Notes under the pieces: model-generated
What the model was told of the DNA's origin: nothing
Database searches by the model: none
What the model saw: only the letters and a program-made list of their open reading frames with translations
Shown: piece by piece, positions 1 through 8,189 of the stretch
How positions within the stretch are numbered: the first letter of the stretch is position 1
Layout of the letters: each line of letters opens with the position of its first letter
Program-made: the position numbers and the translations under genes
Source of the DNA: JBFHNV01 sp965365655
GTDB taxonomy: Bacteria > Pseudomonadota > Gammaproteobacteria > HK1
Length of the DNA stretch: 15,175 nucleotides
Reading direction: 5' to 3'
Assembly: GCA_965365655.1 (NCBI GenBank)
Contig: CBDUCN010000103.1
Location: forward strand, 1-15,175

Positions 1-203
1 GGTCCTTTCCGACGTCGCGCGGCGCTGCTGCTGCTGGCGGGCGCGCCCTGGCATCGCGCGCGTCGTGACGGACACGGGCGCTTCGGCCGAGCGCCGGCGC
101 ACCGCTTCGCGGCGCCGGCTTGACCGCATCACCGCCGCGGGTATCGTTCGCTGCCTGCCGCACCTCCCGCGCGGCTCGACTCCCTTGCAGGAAGCGCCGC
201 GCC
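1..203. other. Upstream flank of uvrA, no gene assigned
   Basis: No convincing complete gene lies here. One plus-strand frame is open from the window edge to a TGA at 121-123 and could be the tail of an upstream gene, but its peptide is an arginine/alanine-rich string typical of spurious frames in GC-rich DNA. A minus-strand ATG at 52-54 followed by a glutamine/arginine-rich peptide running off the left edge could be the start of a divergent gene. Neither is recognisable, so the stretch is left unassigned apart from the uvrA ribosome binding site near 189-194. Confidence 0.3.
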
Positions 204-3200
204 GTGAAGTCCGACGACGCCGCGATCCGCATCCGCGGCGCGCGCCAGAACAACCTCCGCAATCTCGACCTTGATCTGCCGCTGGGCGAGCTGGTGGTGA
301 TCACCGGCGTCAGCGGATCGGGCAAGTCCTCGCTGGCCTTCGACACCGTGTACGCGGAAGGCCAGCGCCGCTACGTGGAGACCTTCTCCGCGTACGCGCG
401 GCAGTTCCTGGAGCGCATGGACCGTCCGGCGGTGGACCGCATCGACGGCATCCCGCCGGCCATCGCGATCGACCAGGTGAACCCGGTGCGCACGTCGCGC
501 TCCACCGTGGGCACGATGACGGAGCTGAACGACCACCTGAAGCTGCTGTTCGCGCGCGCCGCGGTGCTGCACTGCGCGGGCTGCTCGCAGCCGGTGCGCC
601 GCGACGATCCGGAGCGCGCCGCGCGCGCGCTGCTGTCGCCGCGTCACGAGCCGGGCGCGCGCCTCGAGGTGAGCTTCCCGGTGCGGGTGCCGGAGAACTT
701 CTCCGAGGAGGAGGTGCGCGCGCTGCTCTCGCGCCAGGGCTACACGCGCGTGCGCGGCGCCGGCGAGCGGCGCCTGGAGGTGGTGCAGGACCGGGTGCGT
801 CCGGCCGCGGGGCAGGCGGCGGAGCGCCGCGCGCGCCTCACCGAGGCGCTGGAGGCGGCGTTCAAGTCCGGCCAGGGGCGTGCCCGGGTGCGCTGCCTGG
901 ACGCGGATGGCGCGGTGCTCGACGAGCACGCGTTCTCGACCACGCTGCACTGCGCGCGTTGCGACCGCGACTATCGCGACCCCATCCCGAACTTCTTCTC
1001 GTTCAATTCCCCGGTGGGCGCGTGCGAGACCTGCCGCGGCTTCGGCCGCACGATGGGCATCGACTACGGCCTCGTGATCCCGGATCGCGGCCTCAGCCTC
1101 GCCGCCGGCGCGGTGCGTCCGTTCCAGAGCCCGGCCTACGCCGAGTGCCAGCGCGACCTGATGCGCTTCGCGCGCCGCCGGGGCGTGCCGCGGGACGTGC
1201 CGTTCGGCGAGCTGCCCGCGCGCTGGCAGCGCTGGGTGATCGACGGCGAGGGCGGCTTCGACGACGGCGTGTGGTACGGCGTCGCGCGCTTCTTCCGCTG
1301 GCTGGAGTCGAAGAGCTACCGCATGCACATCCGGGTCCTGCTCTCGCGCTACCGCGCCTACGAGCCGTGCCCCGCGTGCCACGGCGCGCGGCTCGAGCCC
1401 GAGCCCCTGCTGTGGCGCCTCGGCGGCGGCGCGCCGGTGGCCGCCGGCGGCGCGCTTCCCGGCGTGAACATGCACGAGCTGGCGAGTCTCGCGCTGGAGC
1501 GCACCCGCGAGCTGTTCGACACGCTGACGCTGCCGGCGCCGCTGGACGAGGCCACCGATCTGCTGCTGGGCGAGATCCGCGCGCGGCTTCGCTACCTGAC
1601 CGACGTGGGCCTCGGCTACCTCACGCTGGACCGCCAGTCGCGCACGCTGAGCGGCGGCGAGGTGCAGCGCATCAACCTCACCACCGCGCTCGGTACCTCG
1701 CTCACCAACACGTTGTTCGTGCTCGACGAGCCCAGCATCGGCCTGCACGCGCGCGACATGGGCCGCGTCACCGCGGTGCTGGAACGGCTGCGCGATGCCG
1801 GCAACACGCTGCTGGTGGTGGAGCACGACGAGCAGGTGATCCGCGCCGCCGACCGCGTGCTGGACATGGGGCCCGGCCCGGGCGAGGCCGGCGGGCGCGT
1901 GGTGGCCTTCGGCACGCCGGCCGCGGTCGCGCGCAACCGCGCGTCGGTGACCGGGCGCTTCCTGAGCGGGCGCGAGCGGGTGCGTTCGCCGCGCGAGAAG
2001 GTGCGCGCACCGCGCGGGCGCGGCAGCCTCGAGGTGCGCGGCGCGCGCGCGCACAACCTGAAGGGCCTCGACGTGCGCATTCCGCTCGGGCGGCTGGTGT
2101 GCGTGACCGGCGTCAGCGGCTCGGGCAAGTCGACGCTGGTCGACGACGTGATCCACCGCGCGCTGCTCAAGGCGCGCGGCCAGCCGGTGGAGGCGCCGGG
2201 CGAGCACGACGCGTTCGCGGGCGCCGAGCACGTGGGCGAGGTGGTGCTGGTCGACCAGAGCCCCATCGGCAAGACCGCGCGCTCCAATCCCGCGAGCTAC
2301 GTCGGCGCGATGGACGCCATCCGCAAGCTGTTCGCCGCGGAGCCGATGGCGCGCGAGCGCGGCTACGGACCGGGGCAGTTCAGCTTCAACGCCGGCACCG
2401 GGCGTTGCCCCGCGTGCGGCGGCACCGGCTTCGAGCACGTGGAGATGCAGTTCCTGAGCGACGTGTACCTGCGCTGCGCGGAGTGCGACGGGCGGCGCTA
2501 TCGCCCGGAGCTGCTCGAGGTCACGCTGCTGCCCGACGGCGCCGCCGGCGGGCGGCCGCTGTCCATCGCCGAGGTGCTGGAGCTGACGGTGGACGACGCG
2601 CTCGGGTTCTTCGCGGGCGCGGCGGCGGTGCGCGACGCGCTGGCGCCGCTCGCGGCGGTGGGCCTCGGCTACCTGCGCCTGGGCCAGCCGGTGCCCACCC
2701 TGAGCGGCGGCGAGGCGCAGCGCCTGAAGCTCGCCGGGCGGCTCGCGCGGTCTCCGCGCGGCACGAAGCGCCCGCGCTCCGCGCAGCGCGGCGAGCAGGG
2801 CGCGCTGTTCATCTTCGACGAGCCCACCACGGGGCTGCACCTCGCGGACGTCGCGGTGCTGCTGCGCGCATTCGACGCGCTGCTGGACGCCGGGCACTCG
2901 CTGCTGGTGATCGAGCACCACCTGGACGTGATCGCCGCCGCCGACTGGCTGGTGGACCTCGGGCCCGAGGGCGGCGACGGCGGCGGGCGCGTGGTCGCGA
3001 CCGGCACGCCGGCGGCGGTCGCGGCGAAGTCCGACGGGCACACCGCGCGAGCGCTGGCGGCACACCTCGGCGCGCGCGGCTCGAAGCCCGCGCCCGCGCG
3101 GCGGCGCCGGCGCGCGCGCCAGGAGGCCGTGATCCGCGTGCACCACGCGCGCGAGCACAACCTGAAGAACGTCGAGGTGCGCATCCCGCGCGATCGCTTC

Positions 3201-5696
3201 ACCGTGGTCACCGGCGTGAGCGGCAGCGGCAAGAGCACGCTCGCGTTCGACATCCTGTTCGCCGAGGGGCAGCGCCGCTACCTGGAGAGCCTGAACGCGT
3301 ACGCGCGGCAGTTCGTGGAGCCGGCGTCGCGCCCCGAGGTCGACGCGGTCACCGGGCTGCCGCCCACCGTCGCCATCGAGCAGCGCACCAGCCGCGGCGG
3401 GCGCAAGAGCACGGTGGCGACGATGACCGAGCTGCACCACTTCCTGCGCCTGCTCTACGTGCGCCTGGGCGTGCAGCACTGCCCGGACTGCGACGTGCCG
3501 ATCGAGCCGCGCAGCCAGGACGCGGTGGTCGCCGAGCTGATGCGACGCCGCGGGCGGCGCCTCGAGGTGCTCGCGCCGCTGGTGATCGCGCGCAAGGGCT
3601 ACTACACGGACCTCGCCGCGTGGGCCGCGGGCAAGGGCTTCGAGACCCTGCGCGTGGACGGCGAGACGGTGCCCACCGCCGCGTGGCCGCGCCTCGACCG
3701 CTTCCGCGAGCACGACATCGACCTGCCGCTCGGCGAGGTGCGGGTGTCGCCGCGCGCGGAGGGCGAGCTGCGCGCGCTCGTCGCGCAGGGCGTGGGCTTC
3801 GGCAAGGGTGCGGTGAAGATCGTCGACGGCGCGCAGCACACGCTGCACTCCACGGTGCGTGCGTGCCCGGGGTGCGGGCGCGGCTTCGACCCGCCGGATC
3901 CGCGCCTGTTCTCCTACAACTCGCGCCACGGATGGTGCCCGCGCTGCTACGGCACCGGCGTCGAGCTCGCCGGCTTCGACGAGAGCCAGACCGGCGAGGA
4001 GCGGGCCTGGATCGAGGAGGCTGACGCCGCGCGACGCTGCCGCGCGTGCGACGGCCGGCGCCTGAAGCCGGAGGCGCTGGCGGTGCGCTGGCGCGGGCGC
4101 TCGATCGCCGAGCTGTCGCAGCTCCCGGTGTCGGCGGCGCACGCGCTGTTCGCGTCGCTGGAGCTCGACGGACGCGAGGCCGCGATCGCGCGCGGCGTGC
4201 TCGACGAGCTCGGCGCGCGCCTCGGCTTCCTCGAGCGCGTGGGGCTCGGCTACCTGGGCCTGGACCGCGGCGCACCGACCCTGAGCGGCGGCGAGGCGCA
4301 GCGCCTGCGCCTCGCCGCGCAGCTCGGCTCGAACCTGCGCGGCGTGTGCTACATCCTCGACGAGCCGACCATCGGCCTGCACACCCGCGACAACCGCATG
4401 CTGCTGGACACCCTCGCGGCGCTCAGGCAGCGCGGCAACACGGTGCTGGTCGTCGAGCACGACGAGGACACCATCCGCGCCGCCGAGCACGTCGTGGATC
4501 TCGGCCCCGGCGCGGGCACCGGCGGCGGCGAGGTGGTCGCGCAGGGGCCGCTGGAACGCGTGCTGCGCGCGCGCCGCTCGCTGACCGGGCGCTACCTCGC
4601 GAAGCCGCTGCGCCACCCGCTGCCCGGGGTCGCACGGCGCCCGGCGGCGCAGCGTTTCCTGCGCGTGGAGGGCGCGTCGCGCAACAACCTGCGGGTGCGC
4701 TCGCTGCGCCTGCCGCTGGACCGGCTGGTGGCGGTGACCGGGGTCAGCGGCAGCGGCAAGAGCACGCTGGTGCGCGACGTGGTGCTGGGCAACCTGCGCC
4801 GCGCGCTCGCGCGCCGGCGCGGCGGCGCGCCGGCGCCGGACGGCTGTGCGGCGCTGCACGGCGCCGGCGAGGTGGGCCGCGTGCTGGAGGTGGACCAGAC
4901 CCCGATCGGCAAGACGCCGCGCTCGTGCCCCGCGACCTACGTGGGCTTCTTCGATGACATCCGCCGCCTGTTCGCGAGCTCGCCGGAGGCGCGGGTGCGC
5001 GGCTACACGCCGGGGCGCTTCTCGTTCAACGTCGCGGGCGGGCGCTGCGAGGCGTGCGAGGGCCAGGGCGTGCGGCGGGTGGAGATGAGCTTCCTGCCCG
5101 ACGTCCAGGTTCCGTGCGACGCCTGCGGCGGGCGGCGCTTCAACGAGCAGACCCTCGCGGTGCGCTACCTGGATCGCAGCATCGCCGAGGTGCTCGCGAT
5201 GAGCGTGGACGAGGCCACGCCGGTGTTCGCGGCGCACCCGCGCATCCACCGCGCGCTGCGCCTGCTGCAGGCGGTCGGTCTCGGCTACCTCACGCTGGGC
5301 CAGCCCAGCCCCACGCTGAGCGGCGGCGAGGCGCAGCGCATCAAGCTGGTGACCGAGCTCGCGAAGGTGCCGGACGATCCGGGCGAGGTCCGTACCGGAC
5401 GCCGCCACACCCTGTACGTGCTGGACGAGCCGACGATCGGCCTGCACATGGCGGACGTGGAGAAGCTGATCCGGGTGCTGCACCGGCTGGTGGACGCCGG
5501 CAACAGCGTGATCGTGATCGAGCACAACCTGGACGTGGTCGCGGCCGCGGACTGGGTCGTCGACCTCGGTCCCGAGGGCGGCGACGGCGGCGGCCGGGTG
5601 GTGGCGCAGGGACCGCCGGCGGGCATCGCAGGGCGGCGCAAGCGATCGCACACGGCCGCGGCGCTCGGGGAGTTCCTGGCCTCGCGCGGCGGCTGA
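204..5696 (+). CDS. uvrA: Tandem double-length excinuclease subunit UvrA (UvrA-UvrA fusion)
   Basis: UvrA is the ATP-driven DNA damage sensor of nucleotide excision repair, normally about 940 residues and acting as a homodimer that loads UvrB. This product is 1830 residues and holds two complete UvrA units. Unit 1 has Walker A GVSGSGKSS at 35-43, cysteine pairs C124/C127, C250/C253 and C274/C277, signature LSGGE at 482 and Walker B DE 508-509. Its second ATPase has Walker A at 636, zinc cysteines 735/738 and 758/761, LSGGE at 833 and DE 872-873. After a basic linker (about 955-973), unit 2 has Walker A at 1004, cysteines 1093/1096, 1221/1224 and 1245/1248, LSGGE at 1360 and DE 1386-1387. Its second ATPase has Walker A at 1513, cysteines 1615/1618 and 1638/1641, LSGGE at 1705 and DE 1741-1742. 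All four composite sites look intact. The GTG at 204 is chosen because AGGAAG lies nine bases upstream and conserved UvrA sequence begins at once; a TTG at 120 is the alternative. Chlamydial UvrA is a known double-size precedent. Confidence 0.96.
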   Translation: MKSDDAAIRIRGARQNNLRNLDLDLPLGELVVITGVSGSGKSSLAFDTVYAEGQRRYVETFSAYARQFLERMDRPAVDRIDGIPPAIAIDQVNPVRTSRSTVGTMTELNDHLKLLFARAAVLHCAGCSQPVRRDDPERAARALLSPRHEPGARLEVSFPVRVPENFSEEEVRALLSRQGYTRVRGAGERRLEVVQDRVRPAAGQAAERRARLTEALEAAFKSGQGRARVRCLDADGAVLDEHAFSTTLHCARCDRDYRDPIPNFFSFNSPVGACETCRGFGRTMGIDYGLVIPDRGLSLAAGAVRPFQSPAYAECQRDLMRFARRRGVPRDVPFGELPARWQRWVIDGEGGFDDGVWYGVARFFRWLESKSYRMHIRVLLSRYRAYEPCPACHGARLEPEPLLWRLGGGAPVAAGGALPGVNMHELASLALERTRELFDTLTLPAPLDEATDLLLGEIRARLRYLTDVGLGYLTLDRQSRTLSGGEVQRINLTTALGTSLTNTLFVLDEPSIGLHARDMGRVTAVLERLRDAGNTLLVVEHDEQVIRAADRVLDMGPGPGEAGGRVVAFGTPAAVARNRASVTGRFLSGRERVRSPREKVRAPRGRGSLEVRGARAHNLKGLDVRIPLGRLVCVTGVSGSGKSTLVDDVIHRALLKARGQPVEAPGEHDAFAGAEHVGEVVLVDQSPIGKTARSNPASYVGAMDAIRKLFAAEPMARERGYGPGQFSFNAGTGRCPACGGTGFEHVEMQFLSDVYLRCAECDGRRYRPELLEVTLLPDGAAGGRPLSIAEVLELTVDDALGFFAGAAAVRDALAPLAAVGLGYLRLGQPVPTLSGGEAQRLKLAGRLARSPRGTKRPRSAQRGEQGALFIFDEPTTGLHLADVAVLLRAFDALLDAGHSLLVIEHHLDVIAAADWLVDLGPEGGDGGGRVVATGTPAAVAAKSDGHTARALAAHLGARGSKPAPARRRRRARQEAVIRVHHAREHNLKNVEVRIPRDRFTVVTGVSGSGKSTLAFDILFAEGQRRYLESLNAYARQFVEPASRPEVDAVTGLPPTVAIEQRTSRGGRKSTVATMTELHHFLRLLYVRLGVQHCPDCDVPIEPRSQDAVVAELMRRRGRRLEVLAPLVIARKGYYTDLAAWAAGKGFETLRVDGETVPTAAWPRLDRFREHDIDLPLGEVRVSPRAEGELRALVAQGVGFGKGAVKIVDGAQHTLHSTVRACPGCGRGFDPPDPRLFSYNSRHGWCPRCYGTGVELAGFDESQTGEERAWIEEADAARRCRACDGRRLKPEALAVRWRGRSIAELSQLPVSAAHALFASLELDGREAAIARGVLDELGARLGFLERVGLGYLGLDRGAPTLSGGEAQRLRLAAQLGSNLRGVCYILDEPTIGLHTRDNRMLLDTLAALRQRGNTVLVVEHDEDTIRAAEHVVDLGPGAGTGGGEVVAQGPLERVLRARRSLTGRYLAKPLRHPLPGVARRPAAQRFLRVEGASRNNLRVRSLRLPLDRLVAVTGVSGSGKSTLVRDVVLGNLRRALARRRGGAPAPDGCAALHGAGEVGRVLEVDQTPIGKTPRSCPATYVGFFDDIRRLFASSPEARVRGYTPGRFSFNVAGGRCEACEGQGVRRVEMSFLPDVQVPCDACGGRRFNEQTLAVRYLDRSIAEVLAMSVDEATPVFAAHPRIHRALRLLQAVGLGYLTLGQPSPTLSGGEAQRIKLVTELAKVPDDPGEVRTGRRHTLYVLDEPTIGLHMADVEKLIRVLHRLVDAGNSVIVIEHNLDVVAAADWVVDLGPEGGDGGGRVVAQGPPAGIAGRRKRSHTAAALGEFLASRGG

Positions 5697-5846
5697 CGGG
5701 GCGCTCTTGGGGCGCCCGCCGGGCGACGCGCGGCGGTCGCCGCCGGGGGCCGGACGCTGCCCGGCACGTGCGGCGGCGGTGCGGCCGCCCGGGCTGCGCG
5801 CCGGCCCCGCGCGGCGCGAGCCGCCACCGCCGAACGGCCGCGGGCG

Positions 5847-6575
5847 CTACTCGCGCTCCGCGATGTCGTCGCTGCGCAGCACCGCGTGGCCCGCGGCCAG
5901 CGCGTTCACGGTGGCCTTCGACGTCAGCAGCGCGCGTGGCGGCATCGCCGCGAGCTCGCGGGCCAGCGCGAGCGCGGCCTGCGCCAGATCGGCGGGCTCC
6001 ACCACCCGGTTCGCGATCCCGAGCGCCAGCAGCTCGGCGGCGCCCAGGCGGCGGCACGTGAAGATGATGTCGCGGGCCACGCCCGCCGGCACCAGCCGCA
6101 GCAGCAGGCGCGTGGACGCCGGGCTCAACGGGCTGCCGAGGCTGACCTCCGGGTACCAGCAGCGCAGGTCGGCGGCGGCCACCCGGAGGTCACACGCCAG
6201 CGCGAGCGAGAAGCCGCCGCCCGCCGCGGCGCCCTGCACCGCCGCGACCGTGACCGGCTCCATCCCGGCGAGGCGCTCGAGCACCCGCGACAGCACGCGG
6301 ATGCGCTCGCGCATCACGGGGGCGAACGCGCGTTGGCGCTCCTGCGGATCGGCGACGTGCGCGAGCACGTCGAGGTCGAAGCCGGCGCTGAACACCGGCC
6401 CGTCCGCCTCCAGCAGCAGCACCCGCACGCTGCGGTCGCGGGCAACGCGCTCCACCGCCGTCTCCAGCGCCTCCAGGAAGCGGTCGTCGATCGCGTTGCG
6501 CTTCGCCGGGCGCGCCAGGCGCAGCCGCGCGAGCCCGTCGGCCACGTCCAGCAGCATGCGATCGGCGTGCGGCAT
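5847..6575 (-). CDS. Enoyl-CoA hydratase/isomerase (crotonase) family protein
   Basis: The 242-residue product has the crotonase fold that binds acyl-CoA thioesters and stabilises an enolate in an oxyanion hole; members are cytoplasmic. The two oxyanion-hole segments are visible as FSAGFDL (62-68) and GAAAGGGFSLALACD (115-129). Of the two hydratase catalytic glutamates, the one after the GGG stretch is replaced by serine (S123), while the second is present (E143 in PEVSLG). Classic hydration is therefore doubtful; isomerase, hydrolase or other crotonase chemistry is possible and the substrate is unknown. The ATG at 6573-6575 has GGAG seven bases upstream (minus strand). The gene converges on uvrA with 150 bp between them and is divergent from the 3-hydroxybutyrate dehydrogenase gene. 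That pairing hints at fatty acid or PHB carbon metabolism, but this is only inference. Confidence 0.86.
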   Translation of the reverse strand: MPHADRMLLDVADGLARLRLARPAKRNAIDDRFLEALETAVERVARDRSVRVLLLEADGPVFSAGFDLDVLAHVADPQERQRAFAPVMRERIRVLSRVLERLAGMEPVTVAAVQGAAAGGGFSLALACDLRVAAADLRCWYPEVSLGSPLSPASTRLLLRLVPAGVARDIIFTCRRLGAAELLALGIANRVVEPADLAQAALALARELAAMPPRALLTSKATVNALAAGHAVLRSDDIAERE

Positions 6576-6659
6576 CGGCGGTCTCCAGCGGGCGGGCGCC
6601 GGCGGCCCGGGCGCGGGGAACGTAGCATGCCGCGACGGATCCGTTGCGCGGCGCGCGCA

Positions 6660-6688
6660 TTGCTGCGCCGCAGCGCGACGGCGACAAT
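6660..6688 (+). promoter_or_regulatory. Candidate sigma70-type promoter for the 3-hydroxybutyrate dehydrogenase gene
   Basis: A TTGCTG (-35 like, 6660-6665) and a GACAAT (-10 like, 6683-6688; four of six consensus bases) are separated by exactly 17 bp. They lie about 90 bp upstream of the ATG at 6777 in the 201-bp divergent intergenic region. The predicted transcript start is near 6695, giving a leader of about 80 nt. This is by-eye matching only; chance matches occur in any sequence. Confidence 0.4.
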
Positions 6689-6776
6689 CCGCGGTTCACG
6701 GCCGGCGGCGCCGGGCGCCGGCACGCTGGTCGCGCGCGGCCGCGGGCCGCCGGGCCCACGCACGGGAGATCGAGAC

Positions 6777-7559
6777 ATGCGCATGAGCGACAGGACGGCA
6801 CTGGTCACCGGTGCGGCGAGCGGCATCGGCAGGGCCATCGCCGAGCGCTACGCGGCCGAGGGCGCGCGGGTCGTGATCGCGGATCTGGACGGTCCCGGCG
6901 CCGAGGCGGCCGCCGCCGCGATCCGCGACGCCGGCGGCGACGCGATGGCGGTGACGATGGACGTCACCGACGAGCGGCAGGTGGAGGACGGCGTGGCGGC
7001 GGCCGCGGACGCGTTCGGCAGCGTCGACGTGCTGGTCAGCAACGCGGGCGTGCAGCACATCGCCGCGGTGCACGAGCTGGAGCTGGCCGCGTGGCGCCGC
7101 ATGCTGACCGTCCACCTCGACGGCGCATTCCTGACCACCCGCGCGTGCCTGAAGCGCATGTACGCGGCCGGCCGCGGCGGCGCGATCGTCTACATCGGCT
7201 CGGTTCACTCCAAGGAGGCGTCGGTGCTGAAGGCGCCGTACGTCACCGCGAAGCACGGGCTGCTGGGCCTGTGCCGGGTGGTCGCGAAGGAGGGGGCGGC
7301 GCACGGGGTGCGCGCCAACGTGCTGTGCCCGGGCTTCGTGCGCACGCCGCTGGTCGAGCGCCAGATCCCGGAGCAGGCACGGGATCTGGGCATCAGCGAG
7401 GAGGAGGTGGTCAGAAACGTCATGCTCAGGAACACCGTGGACGGGGAGTTCACGACCCTCGCCGACGTCGCGGAGGTCGCGGTGCTGTTCGGCGCCTTCG
7501 AGAGCAACGCGCTCACCGGGCAGTCGCTGGTCGTCAGCCACGGCTGGTTCATGGAGTGA
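6777..7559 (+). CDS. bdhA: 3-hydroxybutyrate dehydrogenase (SDR family)
   Basis: This 260-residue classical short-chain dehydrogenase oxidises (R)-3-hydroxybutyrate to acetoacetate with NAD+, the last step in using poly-3-hydroxybutyrate or ketone bodies, in the cytoplasm. The cofactor motif TGAASGIG is at 11-18, D36 ends the second beta strand (NAD preference), NAG is at 89-91, and the catalytic S142, Y155 and K159 are all present. H144, K152, Q196 and W257 sit at positions I recall as substrate-pocket residues of the characterised Pseudomonas enzyme. The stretches SVHSKEASVLKAPYVTAKHG and VDGEFTT plus the C-terminal SHGWFME are hallmarks of this subfamily. GGGAG lies eight bases before the ATG; a second ATG two codons on is a minor alternative. 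No PHB synthase or depolymerase is in the window. Confidence 0.93.
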   Translation: MRMSDRTALVTGAASGIGRAIAERYAAEGARVVIADLDGPGAEAAAAAIRDAGGDAMAVTMDVTDERQVEDGVAAAADAFGSVDVLVSNAGVQHIAAVHELELAAWRRMLTVHLDGAFLTTRACLKRMYAAGRGGAIVYIGSVHSKEASVLKAPYVTAKHGLLGLCRVVAKEGAAHGVRANVLCPGFVRTPLVERQIPEQARDLGISEEEVVRNVMLRNTVDGEFTTLADVAEVAVLFGAFESNALTGQSLVVSHGWFME

Positions 7560-7613
7560 CGTTGGCCGCCCGGGGGACGGGCGCCGAGTTGTTGACGGGC
7601 GTCACGGGGTCGC

Positions 7614-7638
7614 GGCCGGTTCCTTTGCCTTCCCGGCC
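7614..7638. other. Inverted repeat between bdhA and dksA
   Basis: GGCCGG at 7614-7619 pairs with CCGGCC at 7633-7638 across a 13-base pyrimidine-rich loop. No T-run follows the 3' arm directly; the nearest T-run is 22 bases on, at 7661-7667. It may be a weak terminator for the upstream gene, an operator overlapping the dksA promoter, or chance. The 3' arm lies just upstream of the candidate -10 of dksA. Confidence 0.25.
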
Positions 7639-7660
7639 AAGTTGTATAGACTCGCGCGGC
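7624..7660 (+). promoter_or_regulatory. Candidate dksA promoter with GC-rich discriminator
   Basis: TTTGCC (7624-7629) and TAGACT (7647-7652) are 17 bp apart; the overlapping TATAGA (7645-7650) is the alternative -10. The stretch after the -10 is pure G/C (CGCGCGGC, 7653-7660), followed by seven T residues. GC-rich discriminators are typical of promoters repressed by ppGpp and DksA, and E. coli dksA is known to be feedback controlled. The assignment is by eye. Confidence 0.35.
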
Positions 7661-7698
7661 TTTTTTTGACCCGCAACGGGAATTGGAGAGGCGGAGAC

Positions 7699-8124
7699 AT
7701 GGCCAATCGCGTCAAGCTCCCTAAGAACTACAAGCCGACCAAGCGCGAGAAGTACATGAACCCCAAGCAATTGGAGTACTTCCGCCAGAAGCTGCTCGAG
7801 TGGCGCCAGTCGCTGCTGGACGAGTCGCAGCAGACCATCGACCAGATGCGCGACGCGGCCCGCGACGTCAGCGACGAGGCGGAGCGTGCGAGCCGCGAGA
7901 CCGAGATCAGCTTCGAGTTGCGCACGCGCGACCGCTACCGCAAGCTGCTCACCAAGATCGACCAGGCGCTGAAGCGTATCGAGGACGAGAGCTACGGCTT
8001 CTGCGACGAGACGGGCGAGCCCATCGGTCTGGACCGGCTGGAGGCGCGCCCCATCGCGACCCTGAGCATCGAGGCGCAGGAGCGCCGCGAGCAGCTCGAG
8101 CGCCAGTACAGCGACCGGGGCTGA
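7699..8124 (+). CDS. dksA: RNA polymerase-binding transcription factor DksA, zinc-less type
   Basis: DksA enters the RNA polymerase secondary channel and, with ppGpp, adjusts rRNA, amino-acid and stress promoters. The product is 141 residues (E. coli DksA has 151). The coiled coil spans roughly 20-98, and its tip keeps the DxxDxA motif (D56, D59, A61). The C-terminal globular segment has the form CDETGEPIGLDRLEARPIA. Of the four zinc cysteines only C102 remains; the other three positions are T105, S123 and A126, so zinc binding is not expected. Similar CxxT forms occur, as I recall, in alphaproteobacterial DksA and in the zinc-independent DksA2 of Pseudomonas. GGAGAGG seven bases before the ATG supports this start; an in-frame extension upstream to 7642 would cover the promoter and is rejected. 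A Skp-like lipoprotein gene follows 65 bp downstream and may be co-transcribed. Confidence 0.94.
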   Translation: MANRVKLPKNYKPTKREKYMNPKQLEYFRQKLLEWRQSLLDESQQTIDQMRDAARDVSDEAERASRETEISFELRTRDRYRKLLTKIDQALKRIEDESYGFCDETGEPIGLDRLEARPIATLSIEAQERREQLERQYSDRG

Positions 8125-8189
8125 GCGCCGCGGGCGCAGCTCCGGGAGCTTCCCCGGGCTCCGGCGCCCCACCCGGACGGATCGCCAGC

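Noticed and set aside
959..4024. Plus-strand open frame of about 1020 codons inside uvrA
   Set aside because: Arginine/alanine-rich low-complexity product in a shifted frame of a strongly supported gene.
129..5651. Minus-strand open frame of about 1840 codons antisense to uvrA
   Set aside because: Peptide is an Ala/Arg/His/Val-rich string without motifs; the long opening is an effect of GC-rich codon use in the real gene opposite.
5699..5717. GGGCGC / GCGCCC hairpin after the uvrA stop as a terminator
   Set aside because: Only six base pairs and no T-run; such inverted repeats are frequent by chance in this composition.
5886..6776. Long in-frame upstream extension of bdhA
   Set aside because: It would overlap the whole crotonase gene on the other strand and adds a low-complexity leader; the SDR fold starts at 6777 with a ribosome site.
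8125..8189. GGAGC / GCTCC hairpin between dksA and the Skp-like gene as a terminator
   Set aside because: Bulged stem with no T-run; read-through into the next gene seems equally likely.
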